Below are positions 35,361-42,994 of a stretch of DNA of 64,000 nt, piece by piece. The first letter of the stretch is position 1. Each line of letters begins with the position of its first letter. The stretch lies in the NCBI RefSeq assembly GCF_009858335.1, contig NZ_VMSE01000001.1, positions 1,922,001 through 1,986,000 on the forward strand, in the 5' to 3' direction. The notes under the pieces were generated by a model. The model made no database searches, was not told the DNA's origin, and was given only the letters and a program-made list of their open reading frames with translations. Position numbers and translations under genes: made by a program. The DNA is from Methylovorus glucosotrophus (GTDB taxonomy: Bacteria; Pseudomonadota; Gammaproteobacteria; Burkholderiales; Methylophilaceae).

Positions 35361-35882
35361 ATGAAGATCTTCACCCCCCTGTTAACCGCCCTGTTGCTTT
35401 CCAGCCTGCCCGCTCTGGCCGCGGAAAAAATCGTGGTAGTGAATGCCATCAGTGATAATGGCATTGGCAAGATCATCGGCACCGTCAAGCTGAGCGATAG
35501 CGAAAAAGGCCTGGTAATCGATCCTGACCTGGGCGACCTCACCCCCGGCGAACACGGCCTGCACATCCACGAAAAACCGAGTTGTGAAGCCGCCGACAAA
35601 GATGGCAAGAAAACAGCCGGTCTCGCCGCGGGTGGACATTATGACCCCAACAAAACAGCCAAACATGAAGGTCCGCAAGGCCATGGTCATGCCGGCGACC
35701 TGCCTGCCCTGCAAGTGAAACCTGATGGCAGCGCCACTCAAATACTGATCGCGCCCAATCTCAAGCTTTCCGACGTCATCGGGCGCAGCCTGATGGTGCA
35801 TGCAGGCGCCGACAATTACAGCGACCAACCCAAGCCCCTGGGCGGTGGTGGCGCACGCGTGGCTTGCGGCATTATTGAATAA
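35361..35882 (+). CDS. sodC: Periplasmic Cu/Zn superoxide dismutase
   Basis: A 173-residue enzyme that converts superoxide to hydrogen peroxide in the periplasm. The signal peptide ends at LPALAAEK. Metal ligands are seen in GLHIHE, the region GGHYDP with following HEGPQGHGHAGD, and LMVHAGADNYSD. The disulfide cysteines are in PSCEAA and VACGII, and the C-terminal GGGGARVACG block is typical. CAAGGAG lies before the ATG. Confidence 0.95.
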   Translation: MKIFTPLLTALLLSSLPALAAEKIVVVNAISDNGIGKIIGTVKLSDSEKGLVIDPDLGDLTPGEHGLHIHEKPSCEAADKDGKKTAGLAAGGHYDPNKTAKHEGPQGHGHAGDLPALQVKPDGSATQILIAPNLKLSDVIGRSLMVHAGADNYSDQPKPLGGGGARVACGIIE

Positions 35883-35900
35883 CAAGGAAACAACAAGCAC

Positions 35901-36746
35901 ATGCTGAGTTATCGTCACGCCTTTCACGCCGGCAACCATGCCGACGTTCTTAAACATTTTGTACTCATGCAAGTGCTGCAGTACACCGGTCAGAAGGGCA
36001 AGCCCTACTGGTATATCGACACCCATGCGGGGGCGGGAAAGTACGCCCTGGATACCGGCTACGCCACGCAAAATGCCGAATTTGAAAGCGGCATTTCGCG
36101 CTTGTGGCAAGCCACCGACCTGCCCGCCCCGCTGGCGGAATATGTGCACCTGATCCGGCAGGAAAATCCGGATGGCAAGCTGCGTCTTTACCCCGGCTCC
36201 CCTGCCGTTGCCGAAGCCTGCTTGCGCGAGGAAGACCGCATGCGGCTATTTGAACTGCATCCGAATGACTTCAAGCTATTGCGCCAGACCTTTCAGCATG
36301 GCGGGCGCAAGGTCATGCTGTTTGCCGAGGATGGATTTGCCGGCATCAAGGCCCTGTTGCCACCGCCACCGCGTCGGGCCGTGGTGCTGATAGACCCGCC
36401 CTATGAAGAAAAACAGGATTACCAACGCGTGGTAACCGCCCTGCAGGATGCTTTGCAACGTTTTGCCACGGGTACCTACCTCATCTGGTACCCTTTGCTG
36501 CAGCGTGCAGAACCCCAGCAGATGATAGAAAAACTAAAGCGTTTGCAATTGGCTAGCTGGCTGCATGTCACGCTCACAGTGCAAAGCCCATCGGAAGAAG
36601 GCTTTGGCATGCATGGCAGCGGGCTGTTTATTGTTAACCCGCCATGGACGCTACCTGCCATGCTGCAAGAAACTTTACCCTGGCTGACCGAGTCCCTTAG
36701 CCAGGACGAAGGTGCCAGCTATACTCTGGAGCATCACATTCCCTGA
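35901..36746 (+). CDS. rlmJ: 23S rRNA (adenine(2030)-N(6))-methyltransferase
   Basis: A 281-residue RlmJ. It starts MLSYRHAFHAGNHADVLKH, which is diagnostic. The SAM-binding part has DTHAGAGKYAL, and the N6-adenine methyltransferase motif IV is VLIDPPYEEKQDY near residue 160. It modifies A2030 of 23S rRNA. It follows sodC by 18 bases and may be co-transcribed. Confidence 0.94.
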   Translation: MLSYRHAFHAGNHADVLKHFVLMQVLQYTGQKGKPYWYIDTHAGAGKYALDTGYATQNAEFESGISRLWQATDLPAPLAEYVHLIRQENPDGKLRLYPGSPAVAEACLREEDRMRLFELHPNDFKLLRQTFQHGGRKVMLFAEDGFAGIKALLPPPPRRAVVLIDPPYEEKQDYQRVVTALQDALQRFATGTYLIWYPLLQRAEPQQMIEKLKRLQLASWLHVTLTVQSPSEEGFGMHGSGLFIVNPPWTLPAMLQETLPWLTESLSQDEGASYTLEHHIP

Positions 36747-36831
36747 TGAGGATACAGACTGCATGAGGCCTGTACCCGCGCGACTTCAGGCTGCCAGGCC
36801 CATACCAATTTTATTTTGACGAGGAACCTTC

Positions 36832-37371
36832 ATGGCGACCGCTAGCAATACCCGTAACACCACCCAAAAGATGCACCCGATGGCGACCATCCTGTTTGGC
36901 AGCCGCTGGCTGCAATTACCGCTTTATCTGGGCCTGATCGTGGCGCAAGGCGTGTATGTGTTTCACTTCATGGTCGAGCTTGTGCATCTGGTGCAAAAAG
37001 TACCCGACATGCATGAAGCCGACATCATGCTGATTGTGCTGGGCCTGATTGACGTGGTCATGATCTCCAACCTGCTCATCATGGTGATTGTAGGCGGCTA
37101 TGAAACCTTTGTTTCGCGCCTCAACCTCAAAGGCCACCCTGACGAACCCGACTGGCTTTCGCACGTAAATGCCAATCTGCTCAAGGTCAAGCTGGCCACG
37201 GCCATCATCGGCATTTCATCGATTCACCTGCTGAAGACGTTTATTAACGCGCCGAATCTGGATGACAAGACCATGCTCTGGCAAACAGTGATCCATATGG
37301 CCTTTGTGTTGTCAGCCGTATCGATTGCCTGGATTGACCGACTGATGACGCACGCAGACAACAAGCACTAA
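36832..37371 (+). CDS. YqhA/UPF0114 family membrane protein
   Basis: A 179-residue protein with three or four transmembrane helices (about 24-45, 60-85, 115-137, 148-167). The motif FGSRWLQLPLYLGLIVAQGV and VMISNLLIMVIVGGYETFVS are typical of UPF0114/TIGR00645 proteins, whose function is unknown. ACGAGGAAC lies before the ATG. Confidence 0.9.
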   Translation: MATASNTRNTTQKMHPMATILFGSRWLQLPLYLGLIVAQGVYVFHFMVELVHLVQKVPDMHEADIMLIVLGLIDVVMISNLLIMVIVGGYETFVSRLNLKGHPDEPDWLSHVNANLLKVKLATAIIGISSIHLLKTFINAPNLDDKTMLWQTVIHMAFVLSAVSIAWIDRLMTHADNKH

Positions 37372-37387
37372 GCAACTGATGTATCTC

Positions 37388-37413
37388 CTGCAAGCCGCCC
37401 ATGCGGCTTGCAG
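37388..37413 (+). terminator. Strong hairpin after the YqhA-like gene
   Basis: A perfect 11-bp stem CTGCAAGCCGC/GCGGCTTGCAG with loop CCAT lies 17 bases after the stop. It lacks a clear T run, so termination efficiency is uncertain. Confidence 0.55.
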
Positions 37414-37477
37414 TCCATTTGCCGATCAAAAAACGCGCAGCTACCGGTAACAGCAGCCACCACGCAAAGGAAGATCC

Positions 37478-38113
37478 ATGACGCCACAGGAAAAAATCGC
37501 GTTTGCCGACGACTTTCTCACGCTTTATCTTTCCATGGGTTTGGGCAGCCTGCCCAAACGCGAGATTGATCTGTTTGTGTTTCATGCCCTGATCCAAAGT
37601 GCCGAGCACAGGGGCAAATCCAACTACGAACTCGCCAACACCTTTGGCATCTCTGAGACCCGCATCAAGACCCTCAAACTGAATGCCGCCCTGCGTTACA
37701 AAGAGATCAATCCACGGGCGATACTGGCGCGCGTGGTGGAGCGCCTGATCGCCAGCCAGCAGTTTGCTGAACTGAACGAAGGCAAAATTGATATTTCACT
37801 TGAAGACCCGCTGGAGCGACGCGAACTGGAAAACTTCCTGAAAACGCGCGGCCATCATGCCGAATACACCTTGAATCGCGAAGTGTTGCGCATCTCGGCG
37901 GCACGTTTGCTGGAGCTGATTATGGAACACGCCGAGCGTGCGGGCAGCGAGTTTGACGAAATTATCCGCAGCCAGATCAAGGATCAGGCAGTCTCTGCCC
38001 GCATTCTGGCAGGCGCGCCATCGCTGAAACAAAAACTGGACCGGCTACGCGCTGAAAATCTCAACCTCGCCACCCTTAAGTCACTGATCGCCAAGGCATT
38101 CACCCTGTTTTGA
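37478..38113 (+). CDS. Unrecognised 211-residue protein with a helix-turn-helix-like segment
   Basis: A mainly alpha-helical, soluble protein of 211 residues that I cannot assign to a family. A helix-turn-helix-like stretch, YELANTFGISETRIKTLKLN, lies at about residues 50-69, preceded by MGLGSLPKREIDLFVFHALI. The C-terminal half is charged and helical, ending in LKSLIAKAFTLF. There is no signal peptide or membrane segment. GGAAGATCC lies before the ATG. It is alone on its strand between the YqhA-like gene and a convergent DUF3016 gene. It may be a DNA-binding or effector-type protein, but no function is claimed. Confidence 0.75.
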   Translation: MTPQEKIAFADDFLTLYLSMGLGSLPKREIDLFVFHALIQSAEHRGKSNYELANTFGISETRIKTLKLNAALRYKEINPRAILARVVERLIASQQFAELNEGKIDISLEDPLERRELENFLKTRGHHAEYTLNREVLRISAARLLELIMEHAERAGSEFDEIIRSQIKDQAVSARILAGAPSLKQKLDRLRAENLNLATLKSLIAKAFTLF

Positions 38114-38116
38114 TGC

Positions 38117-38629
38117 TTATCTGGATGGCGAAAATTCGCTCGCCAGCCAGTCATTGATCAGCGCTTTTTCATAGCGCAATGCATCGCTGTCCCGCGCTAC
38201 TGTCGTCATCTGAAACCCCAGATTGCGCAAGTTTTTCTCGCCCTGCCCAAGGATATGTCCATCGGCATCGCGCCATTCATATTGCAACTTGATACGTGGC
38301 GGATACACATCACGCACGATACGCACATCACGCCCCGGGCCACGCCAGGGTTCAAAACTGCCGGCAAGATCAATATCGGTAATGCGGATGCTGAGCTGCT
38401 GCCCCGGCTGCAAATAGCGCGGGGCCGTGCGCTCGATATATTTCCGTAACGACGCCAAGGTAGACGGGCTATATCCGCCAAAACTGTCATTGCCCGCATC
38501 GGTAAACTTCTCGGGCTGAACGAACTCCACCACCACCGCCCCAGCGGGAGGTTCCGCATGCGCATGGTTCAAACAAAACACCAGCATCGCCATCAGGAGG
38601 TATCGCGTGCTTACTCTTTTGAAATTCAT
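38117..38629 (-). CDS. Exported DUF3016 protein
   Basis: A 170-residue protein with a signal peptide (residues 1-26, ending NHAHAEP). The mature domain has VVVEFVQPEKFTDAGNDSFG, then YLQPGQQLSIRITDIDLAG and YPPRIKLQYEWRDADG, matching the DUF3016 family, of unknown function. GGGGGAATGCC precedes the ATG. It converges with the 211-residue gene, the two stops being four bases apart. Confidence 0.88.
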   Translation of the reverse strand: MNFKRVSTRYLLMAMLVFCLNHAHAEPPAGAVVVEFVQPEKFTDAGNDSFGGYSPSTLASLRKYIERTAPRYLQPGQQLSIRITDIDLAGSFEPWRGPGRDVRIVRDVYPPRIKLQYEWRDADGHILGQGEKNLRNLGFQMTTVARDSDALRYEKALINDWLASEFSPSR

Positions 38630-38701
38630 GGCATTCCCCCTACCAGGTCACTAAACATAGGACGCTGAAGTACCCGATAAATTCTGATCCGCGCATAACA
38701 A

Positions 38702-38723
38702 AAAAGCCGCTTTCGCGGCTTTT
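38702..38723 (-). terminator. Intrinsic terminator after acnB
   Basis: Stem AAAAGCCGC/GCGGCTTTT with loop TTTC, about 40 bases past the acnB stop on the minus strand, with A/T flanks for both directions. Confidence 0.85.
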
Positions 38724-38763
38724 CTGATTTGACTTCACCAACGTTGACTTCACCAATGTGCTA

Positions 38764-41328
38764 CTAGATGACCTCGGCAATCGGGATGATCTTTTTGGTG
38801 TATTCCGGCATCTGGTCAAAATTGAGGTATTTGTAGATGCTGTCGGCATTTTTGCTGAGCTTGTCGCCCACGGTTTCCAGATACTCGGCAGGCGTCGGCA
38901 TGCGGCCCAGACGGGCACACACAGCGGCCAGTTCGGCGGAACCCAGATATACGCGGGCATCCTTGCCCATGCGGTTATCAAAGTTACGGGTACTGGTGGA
39001 GAACACGGTGGCTTTGTCGGCCACGCGCGCCTGGTTACCCATGCACAGCGAGCAGCCCGGCACTTCGGTACGCGCACCGGCCACGCCAAAGACGGAATAC
39101 ACGCCTTCGTCGCGCAGCTGGTTTTCGTCCATGCGGGTAGGTGGCGCAATCCACAAGCGAGTGGGTATGCCGCCTGAGCCCTCAAGTACCTTGGCAGCGG
39201 CGCGGTAGTGGCCGATGTTGGTCATGCAGCTGCCGATAAACACTTCGTCTATCTTGTCGCCCACCACTGCGGAAAGCGGCTTGATGTCATCAGGATCATT
39301 GGGGCAAGCCACCAGCGGTTCTTTGATTTCGTTGAGGTCGATTTCCAGCACGTAAGCGTATTCGGCATCGGCATCCGGTTCCAGCAGGTTAGGGCTGGCG
39401 AGCCAGGCCTGCATGGCTTCGATGCGGCGTTGCAGGGTGCGGGCGTCGGCATAGCCGTTGTCGATCATGTTTTGCATCAACACGATGTTGGATTGCAGGA
39501 ACTCAATCACCGGCTCCTTGTTGAGCTTGACGGTGCAGCCATTGGCCGAGCGTTCGGCGGACGCATCGGCAAACTCGAATGCCTGCTCGACCTTGAGGTC
39601 AGGCAGGCCTTCGATTTCCAGAATGCGCCCGTTGAATACATTCTTCTTGCCCTGCTTGCCTACGGTGAGATCACCCTTCTGAATCGCGGCATACGGAATG
39701 GCATTCACCAGGTCCCGCAAGGTGATGCCAGGCTGCATTTCGCCCTTGAAGCGCACCAGCACAGACTCAGGCATATCCAGCGGCATGGCACCCATGGCAG
39801 CGGCAAACGCCACCAGGCCAGAGCCGGCCGGGAAGGAAATCCCGATCGGGAAGCGGGTATGCGAATCACCGCCGGTACCAACAGTATCAGGCAGAATCAG
39901 GCGATTCAGCCAGGAGTGGATCACACCGTCACCAGGACGCAGGCTGACGCCGCCGCGGCTGGACATGAATTCAGGCAGGCTGTGCTGCAGCTTGATATCC
40001 ACCGGCTTGGGGTAAGCAGCGGTATGGCAGAAGCTCTGCATCACCAGATCGGCCGAGAAGCCCAGGCAGGCCAGCTCTTTCAGCTCGTCACGGGTCATGG
40101 CACCCGTCGTATCCTGCGAACCCACGGTCGTGATTTTCGGCTCGCAATAGGTACCAGGACGCACGCCCTGCCCTTCTGGCAAGCCACACGCGCGGCCCAC
40201 CATCTTCTGGGCCAGGGTGTAACCCTTGCCAGTATCCTTGGGGGCGATGGGCTTGATGAACAGATCTGATGGCGGCAGGCCCAGCAACTGACGGGCATTG
40301 GTGGTCAGGCCACGGCCGATGATCAAAGGAATACGGCCACCGGCACGGACTTCATCCGGCATGGTCAATGGCGCCAGATCAAAGGTGGAAATCACCTCGC
40401 CCGCGGCATTCAGCACTTTGCCATCGTATGGCTTGATGACGATTTCATCGCCGGTATTCATCTGGCCAACATCACATTGAATAGGCAGAGCACCGGAGTC
40501 TTCCGCGGTATTGAAGAAAATCGGGGCAATCTTGCCGCCCAGCACAATGCCGCCGCTACGCTTGTTGGGGATATTCGGAATGTTGTCGCCCATCAGCCAC
40601 TGCACAGAGTTGATAGCCGATTTGCGTGAGGAACCGGTGCCGACCACATCGCCAACATAGGCCAGTGGCAGGCCTTTTTGCTGCAGGTCCAGGATAGTCT
40701 GCAAGCCATTGGGCATCTTGTTGACCAGCATGGCCTTGGCATGCAAAGGAATATCCGGACGCGACCAGGCTTCCTGCGCAGGCGACAAGTCATCGGTATT
40801 GGTCTCGCCTGGCACCTTGAACACAATGGCGCGAATCTCCGCAGGCAAGGCCGGGCGGTTGGTAAACCACTCGCCAGCGGCCCAGGATTCCACCAGTTTC
40901 CTGGCATGCAGGTTGCCCGCTTTCATCTTCTCGGCCACATCGTGGAAGGCATCAAACATCAGTATCGTTCTGGAGAGTGCCTTGACCGCATCTTCTGCCA
41001 TCGCGCCATCCAGCAGCTCCACCAGTGCCTGCACGTTGTAGCCACCCAGCATGGTACCCAGCAGCTCCACGGCCTTGGCCGGGCTCACCAGCGGCGATGT
41101 GGCACTACCCTTGGCAATATCGGCCAAAAAAGCAGCCTTGACGTAGGCAGCCTGATCCACCCCGGCAGGAATGCGGTTTGCCAGCAACTCGAGCAAGGCA
41201 TCAGCCTCACCGGCTGGCGGATTTTTCAGCAGGTCGACCAGCTCGGCAACTTGTTCAGCGGTAAGGGGTAAGGGGGGCAAACCGACATTGGCACGCTCGG
41301 CTACATGTTCACGGTAATTTTTCAGCAT
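38764..41328 (-). CDS. acnB: Aconitate hydratase B
   Basis: An 854-residue aconitase B that interconverts citrate and isocitrate in the TCA cycle; methylcitrate-type substrates are also known for AcnB. It starts [15 protein letters not shown] after the Met at 41328, aligning with E. coli AcnB; an upstream ATG at 41337 would add three residues. The N-terminal HEAT-like domain is followed by the swivel domain and the [4Fe-4S] core. Cluster cysteines are in SCMTNIGHY and [10 protein letters not shown]. Length is normal. Confidence 0.95.
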   Translation of the reverse strand: MLKNYREHVAERANVGLPPLPLTAEQVAELVDLLKNPPAGEADALLELLANRIPAGVDQAAYVKAAFLADIAKGSATSPLVSPAKAVELLGTMLGGYNVQALVELLDGAMAEDAVKALSRTILMFDAFHDVAEKMKAGNLHARKLVESWAAGEWFTNRPALPAEIRAIVFKVPGETNTDDLSPAQEAWSRPDIPLHAKAMLVNKMPNGLQTILDLQQKGLPLAYVGDVVGTGSSRKSAINSVQWLMGDNIPNIPNKRSGGIVLGGKIAPIFFNTAEDSGALPIQCDVGQMNTGDEIVIKPYDGKVLNAAGEVISTFDLAPLTMPDEVRAGGRIPLIIGRGLTTNARQLLGLPPSDLFIKPIAPKDTGKGYTLAQKMVGRACGLPEGQGVRPGTYCEPKITTVGSQDTTGAMTRDELKELACLGFSADLVMQSFCHTAAYPKPVDIKLQHSLPEFMSSRGGVSLRPGDGVIHSWLNRLILPDTVGTGGDSHTRFPIGISFPAGSGLVAFAAAMGAMPLDMPESVLVRFKGEMQPGITLRDLVNAIPYAAIQKGDLTVGKQGKKNVFNGRILEIEGLPDLKVEQAFEFADASAERSANGCTVKLNKEPVIEFLQSNIVLMQNMIDNGYADARTLQRRIEAMQAWLASPNLLEPDADAEYAYVLEIDLNEIKEPLVACPNDPDDIKPLSAVVGDKIDEVFIGSCMTNIGHYRAAAKVLEGSGGIPTRLWIAPPTRMDENQLRDEGVYSVFGVAGARTEVPGCSLCMGNQARVADKATVFSTSTRNFDNRMGKDARVYLGSAELAAVCARLGRMPTPAEYLETVGDKLSKNADSIYKYLNFDQMPEYTKKIIPIAEVI

Positions 41329-41619
41329 GGCACTCATTCGAGGATAAGTAATAGATGATGGGATTATACAGTGCGTCGCAAGCCCTATAAATCGTGCAGG
41401 CAATCACATGCAAACTATATGCAATAAGTACATGCAATGACTGTGCCTGCCTTGATACGGTATTCGCATTTCCATTCACATTTCAAAGACGAGCAATATC
41501 CCCCCTGCCAGCGTGGCTGCCATAGCTTGAGTATGAGACTGCGAAAGGAAACGCCCGGCGCGAATGGCCGGGGAGAGACCGCGCCCAGCCGGGGCTATGC
41601 CCCAAACTGGTGCCCGCGC
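41329..41619. other. acnB leader region with GC-rich stem-loops
   Basis: No gene is supported. The sequence near 41549-41605 can fold: CCCGGC/GCCGGG around 41548-41568 and GGGGC-TAT-GCCCC near 41594-41606. They lie past the stop of the S24 repressor gene and upstream of acnB, so they may end the repressor transcript or be part of the acnB leader. No known riboswitch pattern was recognised. Confidence 0.4.
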
Positions 41620-42318
41620 TTAGGCTCGGAACTTGCCGAACTTGAAGGGCATGACTTTGCCCACGACTTCAACGTCTTTTGCATTTTCGGCGGAATAGAC
41701 TTCAATGGGGAAGCCACCGTCGTTGTCGTACTTGATGGCAACGCTACCATCCAGGCGCACTTGCACACGCTTGATCGTGATGCGTCCGTGCTGGCGAATG
41801 GCGTAAAGCGCATCTCCATCAAAGGCATTGCAGCGAATGTCGATGAACACCTCATCACCATCGCTCAACAAGGGTTCCATGCCATCGCCATAGACATGCA
41901 CCAGCTTGAGGTAACGCGAAGGCACCCCGCCCAGCCCGGAGTCGGCATTGAGCTCGACCTTTTTAATCAGATGATTTTCATGGATAAGCAGCTGGCTGGA
42001 CGAAGCATGGTCGGCGCAATAGCGTTCCACGCACAGGCTTTCATCATGAAACACCTCGACCATCTTGGCGCGAGGGACAGATCCAAAAAAATCCGGTCGC
42101 GCTTCCAGAAACACACGGATGGCCTCGGAAAGCTCAGGCGGCGGCAGGTATTCATTAAGAATGCCATTGGGCCCGCCCTTGCCATTCACTTGACGTGAAG
42201 GCCAGGCTTCTCTTTTTGCCTTGTCTCGGCAGCCGCGAACGGAGTTAGGTAGCCTCACCACCAAATGTTGTGAGAGCAATGCAAGCTCGGATGCGGAAAA
42301 CCATTGCTTAATGCCCAT
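41620..42318 (-). CDS. Mu-type/S24 repressor (phage C repressor-like)
   Basis: A 232-residue regulator. Residues 1-60 match the Mu repressor/transposase winged-helix domain (WFSASELALL, then RGCRDKAKREAWPSRQ and GKGGPN). The C-terminal ~110 residues are a LexA/CI-like S24 domain: YGDGMEPLLSDGDEVFIDIR contains the Ser nucleophile region (here GMEP replaces the usual SMxP), and AIRQHGRITIKRVQV contains the Lys. The missing Ser may abolish self-cleavage. No other phage gene is near, so it is an orphan or domesticated repressor. It faces an AT-rich region with repeats at 42342-42361 that may be its operator. Confidence 0.82.
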   Translation of the reverse strand: MGIKQWFSASELALLSQHLVVRLPNSVRGCRDKAKREAWPSRQVNGKGGPNGILNEYLPPPELSEAIRVFLEARPDFFGSVPRAKMVEVFHDESLCVERYCADHASSSQLLIHENHLIKKVELNADSGLGGVPSRYLKLVHVYGDGMEPLLSDGDEVFIDIRCNAFDGDALYAIRQHGRITIKRVQVRLDGSVAIKYDNDGGFPIEVYSAENAKDVEVVGKVMPFKFGKFRA

Positions 42319-42341
42319 ATGGATTCGTCCCGGTGGATAAA

Positions 42342-42361
42342 AATGTTGGGAAAATGTTAGG
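42342..42361 (+). promoter_or_regulatory. Tandem AATGTTRGG motifs, candidate operator
   Basis: AATGTTGGG (42342-42350) and AATGTTAGG (42353-42361) lie in direct repeat, 24-43 bases before the repressor start. The inverted copy CCTAACATT is at 42464-42472. They are candidates for repressor binding and autoregulation. Confidence 0.5.
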
Positions 42362-42442
42362 CATGCGTATTTATTTAACTATTTGTTCTATATATTTATT
42401 TGTTGGTATTGGTTTTTATTCGTAAAAATTAAGCAGATCGTG

Positions 42443-42472
42443 TTGACAAGTTGAGAAATATTTCCTAACATT
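42443..42472 (+). promoter_or_regulatory. Rightward sigma-70 promoter overlapped by inverted AATGTTAGG motif
   Basis: TTGACA (42443-42448) and TAACAT (42466-42471) are separated by 17 bases, a good sigma-70 match. The -10 lies inside CCTAACATT, the inverse of the motif near the repressor gene, so repressor binding would block this promoter. Confidence 0.6.
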
Positions 42473-42560
42473 GACTCACAACCAAAAACGCTTAGATTGC
42501 CCAAGGCAAATCAAGCGAAATTAAAACCGCACAGGGGGTGCAATCCGCGTTAGTCAGCGT

Positions 42561-42584
42561 ATATGTGTGATCTATGACACATAT
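42561..42584. promoter_or_regulatory. ATATGTGT-N8-ACACATAT dyad, CRP/Vfr-like
   Basis: A perfect 8-bp inverted repeat with an 8-base centre. The core TGTGATCTATGACACA differs from the CRP consensus TGTGA-N6-TCACA at one right-arm position. Confidence 0.45.
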
Positions 42585-42754
42585 ATATACCGAACACGGC
42601 CGCTTTCTGATCCCCTGCCATATGACGGTTTTAATCGTTAATTAGATTCATCTCAGCCTGCATACTCCGAGGCTGGGCTGAACGTGGCCTTGCACATCAC
42701 GATGGCAAGGCAGAACACATCGCCAATGATGTCATGGGTTAAGGGGGCCGCAGC

Positions 42755-42934
42755 ATGCAGATAGACACACGGCAGTTACATGACCGTTGCCTGACCGGCA
42801 AACACGCCGTCCTTAGCCTGAATCCATCCCTCATCATACTACCGCCGCATCTGGCTCAAGCCAAAGAGATGCAGGCATTTCATCCGTCTATTCCCCGCCT
42901 CCATTCAGGGAAATATCGAAAACGGCAGCGCTGA
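42755..42934 (+). CDS. Possible small protein upstream of the GGDEF-EAL gene
   Basis: A 59-codon frame from ATG 42755 to TGA 42934, preceded by AAGGGGG seven bases upstream, the same ribosome site as lapD. The product starts MQIDTRQLHDRC and ends in a basic tail (KYRKRQR). It has no recognised domain. It ends 60 bases before the c-di-GMP gene and may be a leader peptide or not translated. Confidence 0.3.
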   Translation: MQIDTRQLHDRCLTGKHAVLSLNPSLIILPPHLAQAKEMQAFHPSIPRLHSGKYRKRQR

Positions 42935-42994
42935 CATGGCGATGCGCCTCCAGACCTTGATAAACCACATCGCCCATCCAAGTAAAAACAGGCC

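Larger units (their letters stand above)
42319..42754. other. AT-rich divergent control region between the Mu-type repressor and the c-di-GMP gene
   Basis: No gene of normal size is present. The stretch near 42360-42440 is rich in TATTTATT. It holds the AATGTTRGG repeats, a rightward promoter and a CRP-like dyad listed separately, plus a CAGCCT/AGGCTG stem near 42655-42676. Confidence 0.6.

Noticed and set aside
35183..35608. Upstream extension of the EF-hand protein through sodC
   Set aside because: This part is antisense to sodC, and the signal peptide shows a start at 35182.
41545..41610. Riboswitch before acnB
   Set aside because: GC-rich stems are seen, but no conserved core of a known riboswitch could be recognised.
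41620..42318. Prophage
   Set aside because: Only a repressor-like gene is present; no integrase, transposase or structural genes lie near it.
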